Below, in pieces: positions 8,526 through 18,076 of a stretch of DNA of 64,000 nucleotides. Position numbers and translations under genes: made by a program. The stretch is from JAAYJR01 sp964563975 (lineage in GTDB: Bacteria > Bacteroidota > Bacteroidia > Bacteroidales > Prolixibacteraceae). The notes beneath the pieces are model-generated. The model did no database searches and was not told where the DNA came from. It saw only the letters and a program-made list of their open reading frames with translations. Every line of letters starts with the position of its first letter. Positions within the stretch are counted from its first letter, which is position 1. The stretch spans positions 62,001 through 126,000 of the forward strand of contig CAZLZJ010000001.1 of assembly GCA_964563975.1 (NCBI GenBank). Direction: 5' to 3'.

Positions 8526-9491
8526 TTATCTGTTTTTTGCCTTTTTAACAGCCTCCGTAAATTCAGGCAAAACTTTAAGTACATCTCCCACTATGCCGTA
8601 ATCGGCATATTCAAAAACCGGGGCATCTGCATCACTATTGATGGCTACAATACATCGGGATGAACTTACCCCGGCCATATGCTGAATGGCACCGGAAATT
8701 CCCGCTGCAATATAAAGATTGGGAGAAATGATCTTGCCGGTTTGCCCGGTATGTTCTTCATGCGGCCTCCAGCCTTCGTCCGAAACAGGCCTTGAGCAGG
8801 CTGTGGCTGCACCCAGAATATTTGCTAACTCTTCAATAACCCCCCAATTATCGGGAGATTTCATTCCTCTCCCGCCGGAAACAACAATTTCAGCATCTGT
8901 AAGCAATATTTTCCCGGTCTGTTTTTTAATATCTTTAACTTTAATTGCCGAAGCAGGAACCTCAACCTGAAGAGGAACAATCTCAACCCTGTTTCTTTTC
9001 ACTGCAGGCTCAAATGAATTTTGAGTTAATGTTAAAATTTTAACATCTGTTTTTAAAACCACATGAGCAATAGCTTTCCCTGAAAATACCTTTTTAGTAA
9101 TTTTAAATGGATCTGTAGAATCGGGTAAAGCAATAACTCCTGTTCCAACAGCAGCTTTAAGCCTGACTGAAAGTCCGGGTGCAACGGCTTTCCCCGTGTT
9201 ACTGTTCGAAAGGACTATTACTTTGGCATTCTCCGATCGGGCAACTATGGCTATTGTTTCGGCATAAATTTTATTATCTAACCATTTTAACTTCTCGTCC
9301 TCTATCTTCAAAATTTTATCTGCCCCGTAATCTCCAAGTTTTTTTAACTCATCATCATCTACCTTACCTATGGAGACAGCAGTAAGTGATGTCTCCAGCA
9401 TATCTGCAATTCCGGCTGAATAGGAGATCAGCTCAAATGACGATTTTTTAAACCGTCCGTCCCAATTTTCAGCATAAACTAAAACTGACAT
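8526..9491 (-). CDS. etfA: Electron transfer flavoprotein subunit alpha
   Basis: 321 residues, normal length. The N-terminal ETF domain covers residues 1 to about 185. The C-terminal FAD-binding domain shows GRGM, ATACSRPVSDEGW, HTGQTGKIISPNLYIAAGIS and INSDADAPVFEYADYGIVGD, the hallmark alpha-subunit FAD signature. It pairs with EtfB, encoded 21 bp upstream, to carry electrons from acyl-CoA dehydrogenase to the membrane Fe-S reductase encoded downstream. The one-acceptor (non-bifurcating) role is inferred from the neighbouring acyl-CoA dehydrogenase and quinone reductase genes; the sequence alone does not settle whether it can bifurcate. Confidence 0.96.
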   Translation of the reverse strand: MSVLVYAENWDGRFKKSSFELISYSAGIADMLETSLTAVSIGKVDDDELKKLGDYGADKILKIEDEKLKWLDNKIYAETIAIVARSENAKVIVLSNSNTGKAVAPGLSVRLKAAVGTGVIALPDSTDPFKITKKVFSGKAIAHVVLKTDVKILTLTQNSFEPAVKRNRVEIVPLQVEVPASAIKVKDIKKQTGKILLTDAEIVVSGGRGMKSPDNWGVIEELANILGAATACSRPVSDEGWRPHEEHTGQTGKIISPNLYIAAGISGAIQHMAGVSSSRCIVAINSDADAPVFEYADYGIVGDVLKVLPEFTEAVKKAKNR

Positions 9492-9512
9492 ATCCTGAAT
9501 TTTTATTTAAAA

Positions 9513-10259
9513 TCAAATTACTTTGGCTTCATTTTGCAATAAATCTACCAGCTCAGCCACATTGTCACTCTTTACCATCCTGCATGGCGGCTTTGGTTTT
9601 GGAAGCTCAAATGATTCATATTCTGTAACAGGCTCAATAGAAGCAGGAGCAATAACACTTAATTCCTTTTTACGAGCCGTCATAATTCCACGCATTGAAG
9701 CAATACGGACCTCCCCGGCAATACCTTTATGTACAACAACCACCAAGGGAGAGCCGGCTGAAAGTAACTCCCTGCCCCCGTCAATATCACGTGTAATCTC
9801 AATTTCATTCTCCTTAATGACAATTCCCGATACAGCTGACACTGAATCTATCCCAAGAAAACCTGCCAACATTCCCCCGGTCATCGAGCCATTATAATCG
9901 CTCGAATCTGTTCCTGCAAAAATTATATCAAATCCTTTATCCTTAACCGCTTCTGCAATCTGAAAAGCTACAAACCAGGAATCCGAAGGCTCGGCATCAA
10001 TGCGTACAGCATCGTCAGCACCAATTGCAAGGGCCTTACGGATTGTAGGTTCAGTATCTTTCCCTCCAACAGTAATGACTGTTACCGAACCGACAGAATT
10101 CCCCGGGTCCTCTCTTAACTCTATGGCCCGTGTCAATGCATATTCATCCCATGGATTTATAATCCATTGAACACCACTTTTATCGAACGATTTACCCTCA
10201 ATAAATTTCACTTTTGCAGTTGTATCAGGCACATGTCCGAGACATACTAATATCTTCAT
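9513..10259 (-). CDS. etfB: Electron transfer flavoprotein subunit beta
   Basis: 248 residues, normal length. It starts MKILVCLGHVPDT, the typical EtfB N-terminus, and has the AMP/FAD-binding segment FAGTDSSDYNGSMTGGMLAGFLG and the conserved tail KPPCRMVK. It is the first gene of the beta-oxidation electron-transfer operon; a well-formed Bacteroidota promoter lies 88-118 bp upstream. Confidence 0.96.
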   Translation of the reverse strand: MKILVCLGHVPDTTAKVKFIEGKSFDKSGVQWIINPWDEYALTRAIELREDPGNSVGSVTVITVGGKDTEPTIRKALAIGADDAVRIDAEPSDSWFVAFQIAEAVKDKGFDIIFAGTDSSDYNGSMTGGMLAGFLGIDSVSAVSGIVIKENEIEITRDIDGGRELLSAGSPLVVVVHKGIAGEVRIASMRGIMTARKKELSVIAPASIEPVTEYESFELPKPKPPCRMVKSDNVAELVDLLQNEAKVI

Positions 10260-10646
10260 ATTAATATCACTTAATTAAACATATATTTTTATAGTATTTA
10301 GTTCTGAATAAGAAGATTTTTTCAGTTTATATCAATTATAACAGCACAAATATAAATACTGAAACCTAAGAAACAAAGCACCTGTATATATAGCAAATTC
10401 AACATTTATAGAACAAAATCAAAAAAAATTTAAATTCCTGCATTAATTGTTTCTTCAATTGCAATGTCAATAACAGATTAAAACAATTAACCAATTATTT
10501 CAAAAATTTTCAGGACTCCGGAAAAAGGTCGTTAATTAAATTCATTATAAATAATCTCTGCCTTGAATCCTTGTGCATTTAAGCCAATATTTTACTTTGA
10601 CAAATGGAGAGAAAGGCTTCTGCGGAATTAAAAATTTCAATGTTGA
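10260..10646. other. 387-bp AT-rich intergenic region between etfB and the small partner gene of the ECF sigma factor
   Basis: Apart from the etfB promoter at 10347-10377 I see no coding frame with protein-like composition, no tRNA and no strong hairpin. Both flanking genes read leftwards, so the right part holds the 3' end of the sigma-factor transcript. Confidence 0.6.
10347..10377 (-). promoter_or_regulatory. Promoter of the etfBA/acyl-CoA dehydrogenase operon
   Basis: On the minus strand, TTTG (10377-10374), a 19-base spacer and TATATTTG (10354-10347) match the Bacteroidota consensus TTTG-N19-21-TAnnTTTG exactly. The implied leader to etfB is roughly 80 bases. Confidence 0.7.
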
Positions 10647-10877
10647 TTAATTCAGGTTCACTTCAACCTGTCCGGCAGATTTGGTTTTCAAAACCCCGTA
10701 TGTATGGGCAAAATCAATTATCTTTTGAACAGTTTCGTCTGATGGAGAATCTTCATCTCTCTCAAATTCTATATAATCACCTGCATACATTTCAAAAAAT
10801 GGATCAACATCGTACTTTCTGTTAAAAAATAATTTCTTAATAAATAAAATAAAAGTAGAATTGTTTTTCATAGGCAT
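10647..10877 (-). CDS. Small conserved Bacteroidota protein encoded after the ECF sigma factor
   Basis: 76 residues (74 if the second ATG at 10871 is used). A short basic N-terminus (NNSTFILFIKKLFFNRKY) is followed by an acidic core VDPFFEMYAGDYIEFERDED and PSDETVQKIIDFAHTYGVL, ending in SAGQVEVNLN. I recall similar short proteins in Bacteroides and relatives with the same VDPFxEMYxxDYIEFE core and a terminal VEMxLN-type tail, of unknown function. There are no cysteines, membrane segments or known DNA-binding motifs. It lies 57 bp downstream of the sigma-factor gene on the same strand, so it is probably co-transcribed. A regulatory interaction with the sigma factor is possible but unsupported. 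Confidence 0.7.
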   Translation of the reverse strand: MPMKNNSTFILFIKKLFFNRKYDVDPFFEMYAGDYIEFERDEDSPSDETVQKIIDFAHTYGVLKTKSAGQVEVNLN

Positions 10878-10934
10878 TTTCTATTTATCACTTTAGAAAA
10901 ACGCCCGTATATATCTAATATTGTTTAACTATTG

Positions 10935-11528
10935 TTAATTTTTAGTAAGAGAAAGATTTTTTTTCCTTATCAGTTTACGGAGATTAATCAGAGCATACCG
11001 CATTCTGCCCAAAGCAGTATTTATACTTACATCTGTCTGCGCGGCTATCTCTTTAAAGCTAAGCCCCATATAGTGCCTCATATAGATAACCTGCTGCTGA
11101 TCTTCAGGCAGTTCTTTTATAAGCTCTTTCACTTCAAACAAAATCTGGTTATTCACCAAATGATCTTCAATTGTCTCTTCAGCAAATTTGCGGGAATTGA
11201 AAATATCCACCTCCATACTGTCGTTTGAAACAGTTCCCTGAAGCTTCTCTTTTCTGAAGTGGTCAATAATAAGATTGTGTGAAATTCTTAAAACCCATGA
11301 AATGAATTTACCGTTTTCAACATATTTACCTCTTTTAAGAGACCTGATCACCTTAATAAAAGTTTCCTGGAAAATATCTTCTGCAAGTTCCTGATTTTTC
11401 ACTATTATCAAAATGTATGAATACACTCTGTTTTTGTGACGGTAAATTAATTTTTCAAGTGAAGCCTGGTCGCCTTCGATAAACTTTTGAACGAGCTCAT
11501 TGTCGTTCATAGAATTTGTTTTGAGCAT
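10935..11528 (-). CDS. ECF-type RNA polymerase sigma factor (sigma-70 family)
   Basis: 197 residues. Region 2 covers about residues 25-95, with EDIFQETFIKVIRSLKRG and the -10 recognition helix WVLRISHNLIIDHFRK. Region 4 covers about residues 135-190, with LPEDQQQVIYMRHYMGLSFKEIA and the helix-turn-helix TDVSINTALGRMRYAL. A downstream ATG six codons in (MNDNEL) is an alternative start. No transmembrane anti-sigma gene lies next to it; the only partner is the 76-residue protein downstream. It is transcribed divergently from uvrA. The target regulon cannot be told from this window. Confidence 0.93.
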   Translation of the reverse strand: MLKTNSMNDNELVQKFIEGDQASLEKLIYRHKNRVYSYILIIVKNQELAEDIFQETFIKVIRSLKRGKYVENGKFISWVLRISHNLIIDHFRKEKLQGTVSNDSMEVDIFNSRKFAEETIEDHLVNNQILFEVKELIKELPEDQQQVIYMRHYMGLSFKEIAAQTDVSINTALGRMRYALINLRKLIRKKNLSLTKN

Positions 11529-11591
11529 TACCTTCCATTTTTTTATGTAAAAACAAAAAGTAAAGTTTTTCGATAGGCGCTTATTTTTAAG

Positions 11592-11619
11592 TTGAAGTAA
11601 AACTATTTATTTAATTTTG
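11592..11619 (+). promoter_or_regulatory. Putative uvrA promoter
   Basis: TAATTTTG (11612-11619) matches TAnnTTTG and is followed by CACGG. A TTG (11592-11594) lies 17 bases upstream, slightly short of the usual spacing. The leader to the uvrA ATG would be about 65 bases. Confidence 0.5.
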
Positions 11620-11689
11620 CACGGTAAAAATGTTACATTTTAATGAATTATCCAAGCTTTTTTTCAAATATTAAAATATAAGTGTGTAA

Positions 11690-14503
11690 ATGGCAGTTAC
11701 CGGAGAGATAAAATTTATTGAAATAAAAAATGCCAGAGTACATAACCTTAAAAATATTTCTCTGGAAATACCTTTAAACCATCTGGTTGTGATCACCGGA
11801 GTTTCAGGTTCAGGGAAATCATCATTAGCTTTTGATACACTTTTCGCCGAAGGGCAGCGTCGTTATGTGGAAAGTCTTTCAGCATATGCCAGGCAATATT
11901 TAGGGCGTATTAACAAACCTGAAGTTACATATATTAAAAATATCCCCCCCGCAATTGCCCTTGAACAAAAGGTAAACACACGAAATCCGCGATCTACAGT
12001 GGGTACTTCCACCGAAATATATGATTATATGAAACTGCTTTATGCCCGTATCGGGAAGACATTTTCTCCGGTTTCGGGTAAAGAGGTCACCAGGGAAAGC
12101 GTTACAGATGTAGTTGATTATGTTTACTCTTTCGACCGGGGAACCAGAATTATGATAATGACTCCGCTGAAACCCACAAACGGCAGAACATTAAAAGAGG
12201 AGGCGGAACTTTTAGCTCAGCAGGGGTTCACACGATTGGAAGTTAACGGTAAAACAGTTGAAATAGCCGAACTTATTAAATCAGCTGATGATTCAATTTG
12301 TTCCGGCACCTGTAATATTATAGTAGACCGTATTGTTGTTAATCAGGATGATGATACCCGCGACAGAATTGCCGATTCGGTTCAAACAGCTTTTTACGAA
12401 GGACGTGGAGTGTGTATTGTGAAAATCTGCCGGAACGATAAAGACATTTCCCGATCATTTTCTAATCTGTTTGAAGCTGACGGAATTGAATTTGAAGAAC
12501 CTTCGGTACATACCTTCAGTTTTAATAATCCGCTTGGTGCATGCCCCCTTTGTGAAGGTTACGGTAAAATAATTGATATAGACGAAGATTTGGTCATTCC
12601 CAATAAATCATTATCACTATATGAAGATGCTGTTGCCTGCTGGCGTGGTGAAAAATCAGGAAGGTGGAAAGAGCGACTGATCTATTCAGCTGATAAATTT
12701 AATTTCCCTATACATAAGCCATATAACGAATTGTCTGAAGAACAAAAAAATATACTTTGGAAAGGGAATCGCTATTTCAAAGGCATTGACTCCTTTTTTA
12801 AACGCTTAGAAGAAAAAAGTTATAAGATACAAAACCGTGTAATGCTTTCACGGTACAGGGGAAAAACCACATGTCCCGAATGTAAAGGTACACGGCTCAA
12901 AAAAGAGGCCGGTTATATTAAAGTTGCAGGAAAAGCAGTGCAGGAGCTGATTGAACTGCCGGTTTCAGAGCTAAAAGCACTCTTTTCATCGATAAACCTT
13001 AACAGTCATGATGAAACAATTGCAAAAAGAGTTTTAACAGAGATAAAAAACAGACTTAACTATCTATGTGATGTCGGATTGGGATATCTTACCCTTAACA
13101 GGTTATCGTCCAGCCTTTCCGGAGGCGAGTCACAAAGGATCAATCTGGCCACCTCAATAAGCAGCAGCCTTACAGGTTCTCTCTATATACTTGACGAGCC
13201 CAGCATCGGACTGCATCCGCGTGATACACAAAGATTGATCAATGTCTTGCGGAAACTGCAAAAAACCGGTAACACGGTATTGGTGGTTGAACATGATGAA
13301 GAGATCATGCGGTCGGCAGATCAGATTATCGATATCGGTCCTCTTGCAGGGCAACATGGAGGGGAGGTTGTATTCCAGGGCTCTCACGAAGATCTGCAAA
13401 AAAACTCAAACAGCCTGACAGCAAAATATCTTACGGGAACTGAAAAGATAGATATTCCTTCATCCAGACGCAAATGGAACAACTTTATCGAGATCAAAGG
13501 TGCACGACAAAACAATCTGAAAAATCTAAATGTAAAGTTCCCCCTTAATACGTTAACTGTAGTTACAGGTGTAAGCGGTTCAGGCAAATCTTCATTGGTA
13601 GCAGAAATATTATATCCCGCGCTTTCCAGAATAGTGTCAGGTCCCGGCAACCGTCCGGGAAGGCACGACACCATTGCAGGTGATTATAAACTTATAAGTT
13701 CTGTAGAATTTATTGACCAGAACCCTATCGGCAAATCATCACGTTCAAATCCGGTAACCTATATCAAAGCATATGATGAAATACGCAAACTATTTGCTGA
13801 ACAGCAGGCAGCTAAACTACTGAAGCTTAAACCTTCGCATTTCTCATTTAATGTAGATGGAGGGAGATGTGAAGAGTGTCAGGGGGAAGGGATCATCAAA
13901 GTTGAAATGCAATTTCTGGCAGATGTCTATCTGATTTGTGAAAGCTGTAATGGTAAAAGATTTAAAGAGGATATCCTGGAAGTGGAATACAAAGGTAAAA
14001 ATATTGATGATATATTAAATTTAACAATCGACGAAGCAATTGAGCTTTTTTTATCCGAAAAATCATCAACTGAAAAAAAGATAGTTAAAAGATTGCTTCC
14101 GTTACAGAATGTAGGATTGGGTTATATTAAGCTGGGACAATCGTCAAGCACACTTTCAGGCGGAGAAAGCCAACGTGTTAAACTGGCATCATTCCTTGCC
14201 AATGAAAAAAGTTCGCCTTCGCTTTTTATCTTTGATGAACCTACCACCGGCCTTCATTTCCATGATATCAGCAAGCTGCTTGATTCATTTAATGCACTTA
14301 TCTCAAGAGGCCACTCCATTATAGTGGTGGAACACAACCTTGAAATTATAAAATCGGCAGACTGGATTATTGACCTTGGCCCTGAAGGTGGAGACAAAGG
14401 GGGTTACCTTATTTTTTCGGGTACCCCTGAAGAACTTGTAAAATCTGATAATTCCTATACTGCCGGTGCTCTGAAGCCAAAGCTTTCAACATCTTTAATC
14501 TGA
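11690..14503 (+). CDS. uvrA: Excinuclease ABC subunit A
   Basis: 937 residues, the normal size. It is the damage-recognition ATPase of nucleotide excision repair. Two ABC modules are visible, each with a Walker A ([20 protein letters not shown] near residue 35 and [18 protein letters not shown] near residue 628) and an LSGGESQR signature. There are zinc modules [16 protein letters not shown] in the first half and [17 protein letters not shown] in the second. Nothing is missing. The stop is 1 bp from the stop of the convergent MATE gene, so no separate terminator fits between them. Confidence 0.98.
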   Translation: MAVTGEIKFIEIKNARVHNLKNISLEIPLNHLVVITGVSGSGKSSLAFDTLFAEGQRRYVESLSAYARQYLGRINKPEVTYIKNIPPAIALEQKVNTRNPRSTVGTSTEIYDYMKLLYARIGKTFSPVSGKEVTRESVTDVVDYVYSFDRGTRIMIMTPLKPTNGRTLKEEAELLAQQGFTRLEVNGKTVEIAELIKSADDSICSGTCNIIVDRIVVNQDDDTRDRIADSVQTAFYEGRGVCIVKICRNDKDISRSFSNLFEADGIEFEEPSVHTFSFNNPLGACPLCEGYGKIIDIDEDLVIPNKSLSLYEDAVACWRGEKSGRWKERLIYSADKFNFPIHKPYNELSEEQKNILWKGNRYFKGIDSFFKRLEEKSYKIQNRVMLSRYRGKTTCPECKGTRLKKEAGYIKVAGKAVQELIELPVSELKALFSSINLNSHDETIAKRVLTEIKNRLNYLCDVGLGYLTLNRLSSSLSGGESQRINLATSISSSLTGSLYILDEPSIGLHPRDTQRLINVLRKLQKTGNTVLVVEHDEEIMRSADQIIDIGPLAGQHGGEVVFQGSHEDLQKNSNSLTAKYLTGTEKIDIPSSRRKWNNFIEIKGARQNNLKNLNVKFPLNTLTVVTGVSGSGKSSLVAEILYPALSRIVSGPGNRPGRHDTIAGDYKLISSVEFIDQNPIGKSSRSNPVTYIKAYDEIRKLFAEQQAAKLLKLKPSHFSFNVDGGRCEECQGEGIIKVEMQFLADVYLICESCNGKRFKEDILEVEYKGKNIDDILNLTIDEAIELFLSEKSSTEKKIVKRLLPLQNVGLGYIKLGQSSSTLSGGESQRVKLASFLANEKSSPSLFIFDEPTTGLHFHDISKLLDSFNALISRGHSIIVVEHNLEIIKSADWIIDLGPEGGDKGGYLIFSGTPEELVKSDNSYTAGALKPKLSTSLI

Positions 14504-14504
14504 T

Positions 14505-15893
14505 TTACCGTGGAAATATATCCATCACTGTGCTGCCTGCCGCAGGTTTTGATACCAAATCGGGCAGCCTGTTCCACTCTCTTACCAACAGATAAACAAC
14601 TGCAACTGCCGATATTGCATCAGCAACAGGATATGCAAGCCATATGCCCGTTATACCTAAAAATTCGGGCAATATAAATAACAGTGGTATCAATCCGATA
14701 ACCTGGCGGAAAAGGGTTGTGAACATGGCAATTTTTGCTTTTCCGACTGCCTGAAAAAAATTGGAAGCCACAATCTGAAAGCCCACTATGGGATAGGCCA
14801 AAATCACCAACTTAACTCCTCTTACTGCAATATGGTATAATTCAATACTGTCGCTGTTGAAAAGCCGCACTAAATATCCGGGGACAGACTCCAATGCAAT
14901 AAATGCAGCTACCGACACCAAGGTGGCGGCAATGACCGATATACTGAGCGCCTCTTTTATCCGGGGTACAGATTTTGCCCCGTAATTAAATCCGATGATT
15001 GGCTGTGATGCCATATTTATAGCTACGATAGTCATAATAACCAAAGAATTTACCGAATTGATAATACCCATTGCACCAACAGCAAGATCCCCTCCAAACT
15101 CAATAAGCCTTTGATTCAACAAACCACTTACCAAGCTGTTAGCTACCTGCATGGTAAATGGAGCCATCCCGATTGCTGTTATTTCAATCATAATGCGATT
15201 TTCAATCCGAATATTTTTCTTCCTTAACTTAACTACGGCATTCTTACTGCGAAAATGAATAACTACCCAAATCGTTAAAACAAACATTGAAATAACTGTT
15301 GCCCATGCAGCCCCTTTTACACCCATATTGAACCAAAAAATAAAAATAGGATCCAGTATGATATTGGTACCTGCACTTATAATCATGGATAACATGGCAA
15401 TTTTTGCATTCCCTTCTGACCTGATAACATTATTAAGGGAAAAACCAACCACCTGAAAGACTACACCTCCCAAAATTATATTCAGATAATCATTTGCATA
15501 CTGAAATGTCTCTTCCGTAGCTCCGAATGACCTCAATACAGGCTCTTTAAAAAAATAGATAAATGCCATTATAATCAAAGAAACAACCAACATCAAAACA
15601 AAACCGGTTCCTAAAGTCTTTTCAGCTTTGTCAAGATCTTTTCTGCCCATATTGATTGAGACATATACACCGGTGCCAATACCGATAAGCATGCTGAATC
15701 CCATCATTATCAGCATAATCGGATATATTATTGAAATGCCTGCCAAAGCGGTGGCACCAACACCCTGACCAATAAAAATACGATCGACAATGTTATATAA
15801 GGCATTAATAATCACACCTACAAAAGCCGGCATGAAGTATTTGAACATTAACCGGCCTATTTTAGTATCCTGAAGTTCATCAATATTTTTCAT
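14505..15893 (-). CDS. MATE-family multidrug/cation efflux protein
   Basis: 462 residues from the ATG at 15893 (MKNIDELQDTKIGRL). A longer frame reaching 15935 is unlikely because it would run across a TACCTTTG promoter element. There are about 12 hydrophobic helices in two homologous halves. Typical MATE segments include the N-terminal KYFMPAFVGVIINALYNIVD, IFIGQGVGATALAGISIIYP, and in the second half QPIIGFNYGAKS. It is an inner-membrane exporter driven by Na+ or H+; the substrate is unknown. Confidence 0.93.
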   Translation of the reverse strand: MKNIDELQDTKIGRLMFKYFMPAFVGVIINALYNIVDRIFIGQGVGATALAGISIIYPIMLIMMGFSMLIGIGTGVYVSINMGRKDLDKAEKTLGTGFVLMLVVSLIIMAFIYFFKEPVLRSFGATEETFQYANDYLNIILGGVVFQVVGFSLNNVIRSEGNAKIAMLSMIISAGTNIILDPIFIFWFNMGVKGAAWATVISMFVLTIWVVIHFRSKNAVVKLRKKNIRIENRIMIEITAIGMAPFTMQVANSLVSGLLNQRLIEFGGDLAVGAMGIINSVNSLVIMTIVAINMASQPIIGFNYGAKSVPRIKEALSISVIAATLVSVAAFIALESVPGYLVRLFNSDSIELYHIAVRGVKLVILAYPIVGFQIVASNFFQAVGKAKIAMFTTLFRQVIGLIPLLFILPEFLGITGIWLAYPVADAISAVAVVYLLVREWNRLPDLVSKPAAGSTVMDIFPR

Positions 15894-15899
15894 TCCCCG

Positions 15900-15907
15900 C
15901 AAAGGTA
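15900..15907 (-). promoter_or_regulatory. Putative -7 element for the MATE gene (TACCTTTG)
   Basis: On the minus strand this reads TACCTTTG, an exact TAnnTTTG match, ending 6 bases before the chosen ATG at 15893. The leader would be almost absent. No clear TTTG at -33. Confidence 0.45.
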
Positions 15908-16028
15908 AATATTTAAGATAAAAAATGGGTAGCATCTGATTTTATAATAGAGACTAAAAAATTTTTATTTTTACATTAAATATGATTGATCACATAACAA
16001 TTTGCTATGAAACTAATTAGCTGATAAC

Positions 16029-17009
16029 TTGAAAGCCGGATTAAAAATAGTGCTGTTCACCCTTTTTATGGTATTAAGTAAAATATCTGCCGGGCAACCG
16101 GACGGGATAGTGCCTCCCCTGTCCGGCAAGCTACTCCTGAATCCCTCATTTGCAGGCCTTTCAAAGTCATCCGGTATATGGACAGGAGTACAATTTTACC
16201 CTGGTCCCCGGCAGGAAGCAAACTATCTTTTCACATTGACTTATGATCACTATTCTGAAAAATTAAAAGGAGGAGTAGGATGGCTTTTCTACCAGGGTTT
16301 TGACGGGGAAAATCAATCTGCATTCACAGGGGCCGGTATAATTTGGGCAAAACCTCTCTATAAAGGAAATAGAAGCAGCCTTATTGCATCAGCAAATCTG
16401 AACAATTTTATATTCACCCGGCAGCTGTATGAATATGCATCCGAAGGATTGGTAGCAGACAGATATAGTTCCGGGCTGTCTGAGAAGAGGCTCTTTCTTA
16501 AATATTATGAGCTGTCTCCCAGAACTGGAATTTTATGGAACTGGAATAATATCAGTACAACTATTTCATTCTCCATACCTTTTCGCCTTTATATTAAGGA
16601 AAAACTCCCAGGCCGTAAAACCGGAGGTTATCAGGCTGTTATCTCTCTTTCCAAAAAAAATGAAGGGATAATGCAAGGACTTTTATCAAAGCCATACAGT
16701 ACAAATCCTGAAATAACGGCACTTTTATCCGGCGACCATCTTATCGTCCGGAGTGGAGTAAAAACAGAAAATATAAAAAATAATTTCGGATTGTTTTTAA
16801 TAAACAACATCCCGGGAGAGACACATGGAGTAACAGGATTGGCAGGTAAGAATATTAAAAATATGAAAATAAATATTTCAGGCGGATTTTTTTACTCTCT
16901 GCCATATCAAAAAATTACACTCTGCGGGGAGGCATTTATTGGTATTGCCATACCTGATATTAATCATAATAAGGAGAAACCATGGGCACTTTCAAAAAAA
17001 ATACCTTAA
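16029..17009 (+). CDS. PorP/SprF-family type IX secretion system membrane protein (first of two)
   Basis: 326 residues starting at a TTG codon; no usable ATG is present upstream in frame. A signal peptide (KIVLFTLFMVLSKISAG) is followed by alternating beta-strand pattern as in an outer-membrane barrel. LNPSFAG near residue 37 is the PorP/SprF signature (N-P-[AS]-x-[AT]-G). Its divergence from its neighbour suggests an old duplication. The next PorP/SprF gene starts 40 bp downstream. These proteins bind PorE/SprE-type partners and are needed for export of type B-sorted cargo, which fits the convergent gene at 18280-21018. Confidence 0.85.
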   Translation: MKAGLKIVLFTLFMVLSKISAGQPDGIVPPLSGKLLLNPSFAGLSKSSGIWTGVQFYPGPRQEANYLFTLTYDHYSEKLKGGVGWLFYQGFDGENQSAFTGAGIIWAKPLYKGNRSSLIASANLNNFIFTRQLYEYASEGLVADRYSSGLSEKRLFLKYYELSPRTGILWNWNNISTTISFSIPFRLYIKEKLPGRKTGGYQAVISLSKKNEGIMQGLLSKPYSTNPEITALLSGDHLIVRSGVKTENIKNNFGLFLINNIPGETHGVTGLAGKNIKNMKINISGGFFYSLPYQKITLCGEAFIGIAIPDINHNKEKPWALSKKIP

Positions 17010-17049
17010 ATTTACGAGCCCTTCAACAAAGATTACAAAATTGTGCTTA

Positions 17050-18027
17050 ATGCGTTTTATTTTAATATTAATTTTTATTGCTGTTTCAAAAATTATTTAT
17101 GCCCAGGATCCGGAGTTTTCTCAATTCTATTCAAACCCTCTTTACCTCAATCCTGCTCTTACAGGAACCTGTGAACTGCCCAGGATAGTGCTCAATTACC
17201 GGAACCAGTGGCCTAACCAAGGCACTACGTATGTTACTTACTCTCTGTCGTATGACCGGTTTATCAAAAATACAAATACTTCATTGGGAATTCAGATGCT
17301 GCGCGACCAGGAGCTGAATAACCTGATCCTTTCTCATTCTGCATCTGCTTTTTATTCATATCATCTGCAGGCGGGTTATGGCAGCTTCATAACTTTCGGC
17401 CTTCAGGGCGGCATAACATTAAAACAGTTCAACCCGCGTAACTTAGTCTTCCCATCGGGAATAGACCAACAATATGGCACAATAACCGAATGGGTTTCTG
17501 ATTTGTATTCTGACAAACAGATAATTTATCCTGACTTTGGAGTGGGAATAGCAGGCCAGTCAGATGAATATTACGGAGGTATAGCTGTTCATCACCTGAA
17601 TCGCCCCAATGAATCTATTACTGAAGGGGACCAAAAAGGCAAACTCCATTTAAAAACCACTCTCCATTTCGGAGCAATGATGCATCGTCTGCATTTCGGC
17701 CTGCTTTCAAGAGTTTTTACTCTCTCCCCAAACCTGATATATCAGCAACAGGGAGCATATAAACAGATAAATGCCGGTATATATATGGTTGAGAAATCTT
17801 TTATTTTTGGCGGATGGCTAAGAAATAATATTGATATCAGGCCCGACTCTTTTATTTTTATGGCAGGGCTGACAGGTAGTAAATTCAGAATAGGTTACAG
17901 CTTTGACCTCACCTTGTCAAAGTTGTCAAATTACAGCTATGGCTCACATGAAGTTTCCCTTATTCTGTTTCTTGGAAAAAGAGATGAAATACCCGTCCGG
18001 GATAAATTACTTATCCCGGTTATATAA
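17050..18027 (+). CDS. PorP/SprF-family type IX secretion system membrane protein (second of two)
   Basis: 325 residues from the ATG at 17050. An upstream in-frame extension to 16939 would overlap the first PorP gene and precede the signal peptide, so it is rejected. The signal peptide (FILILIFIAVSKIIYAQ) is cleaved before DPEFSQFYSNPLYLNPALTG, the classic PorP/SprF mature N-terminus. The remainder is beta-strand-rich and typical of the family (HHLNRPNES, FIFGGWLRN). It is an outer-membrane component of type IX secretion or gliding machinery. It pairs with the preceding gene and with the type B cargo encoded convergently. Confidence 0.95.
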   Translation: MRFILILIFIAVSKIIYAQDPEFSQFYSNPLYLNPALTGTCELPRIVLNYRNQWPNQGTTYVTYSLSYDRFIKNTNTSLGIQMLRDQELNNLILSHSASAFYSYHLQAGYGSFITFGLQGGITLKQFNPRNLVFPSGIDQQYGTITEWVSDLYSDKQIIYPDFGVGIAGQSDEYYGGIAVHHLNRPNESITEGDQKGKLHLKTTLHFGAMMHRLHFGLLSRVFTLSPNLIYQQQGAYKQINAGIYMVEKSFIFGGWLRNNIDIRPDSFIFMAGLTGSKFRIGYSFDLTLSKLSNYSYGSHEVSLILFLGKRDEIPVRDKLLIPVI

Positions 18028-18076
18028 GGTTGCACGACCGGCAATCCACTGAAATAAGCTACCCTTTGAATGGTAA

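Noticed and set aside
10604..10825. A 73-codon plus-strand frame opposite the small partner of the sigma factor
   Set aside because: It overlaps antisense the conserved VDPFFEMYAGDYIEFE protein and its composition is not protein-like.
12600..13500. UvrA as a specialised antibiotic-resistance or UvrA2-type paralogue
   Set aside because: Both zinc modules and the interaction regions look full length at 937 residues, which is normal UvrA.
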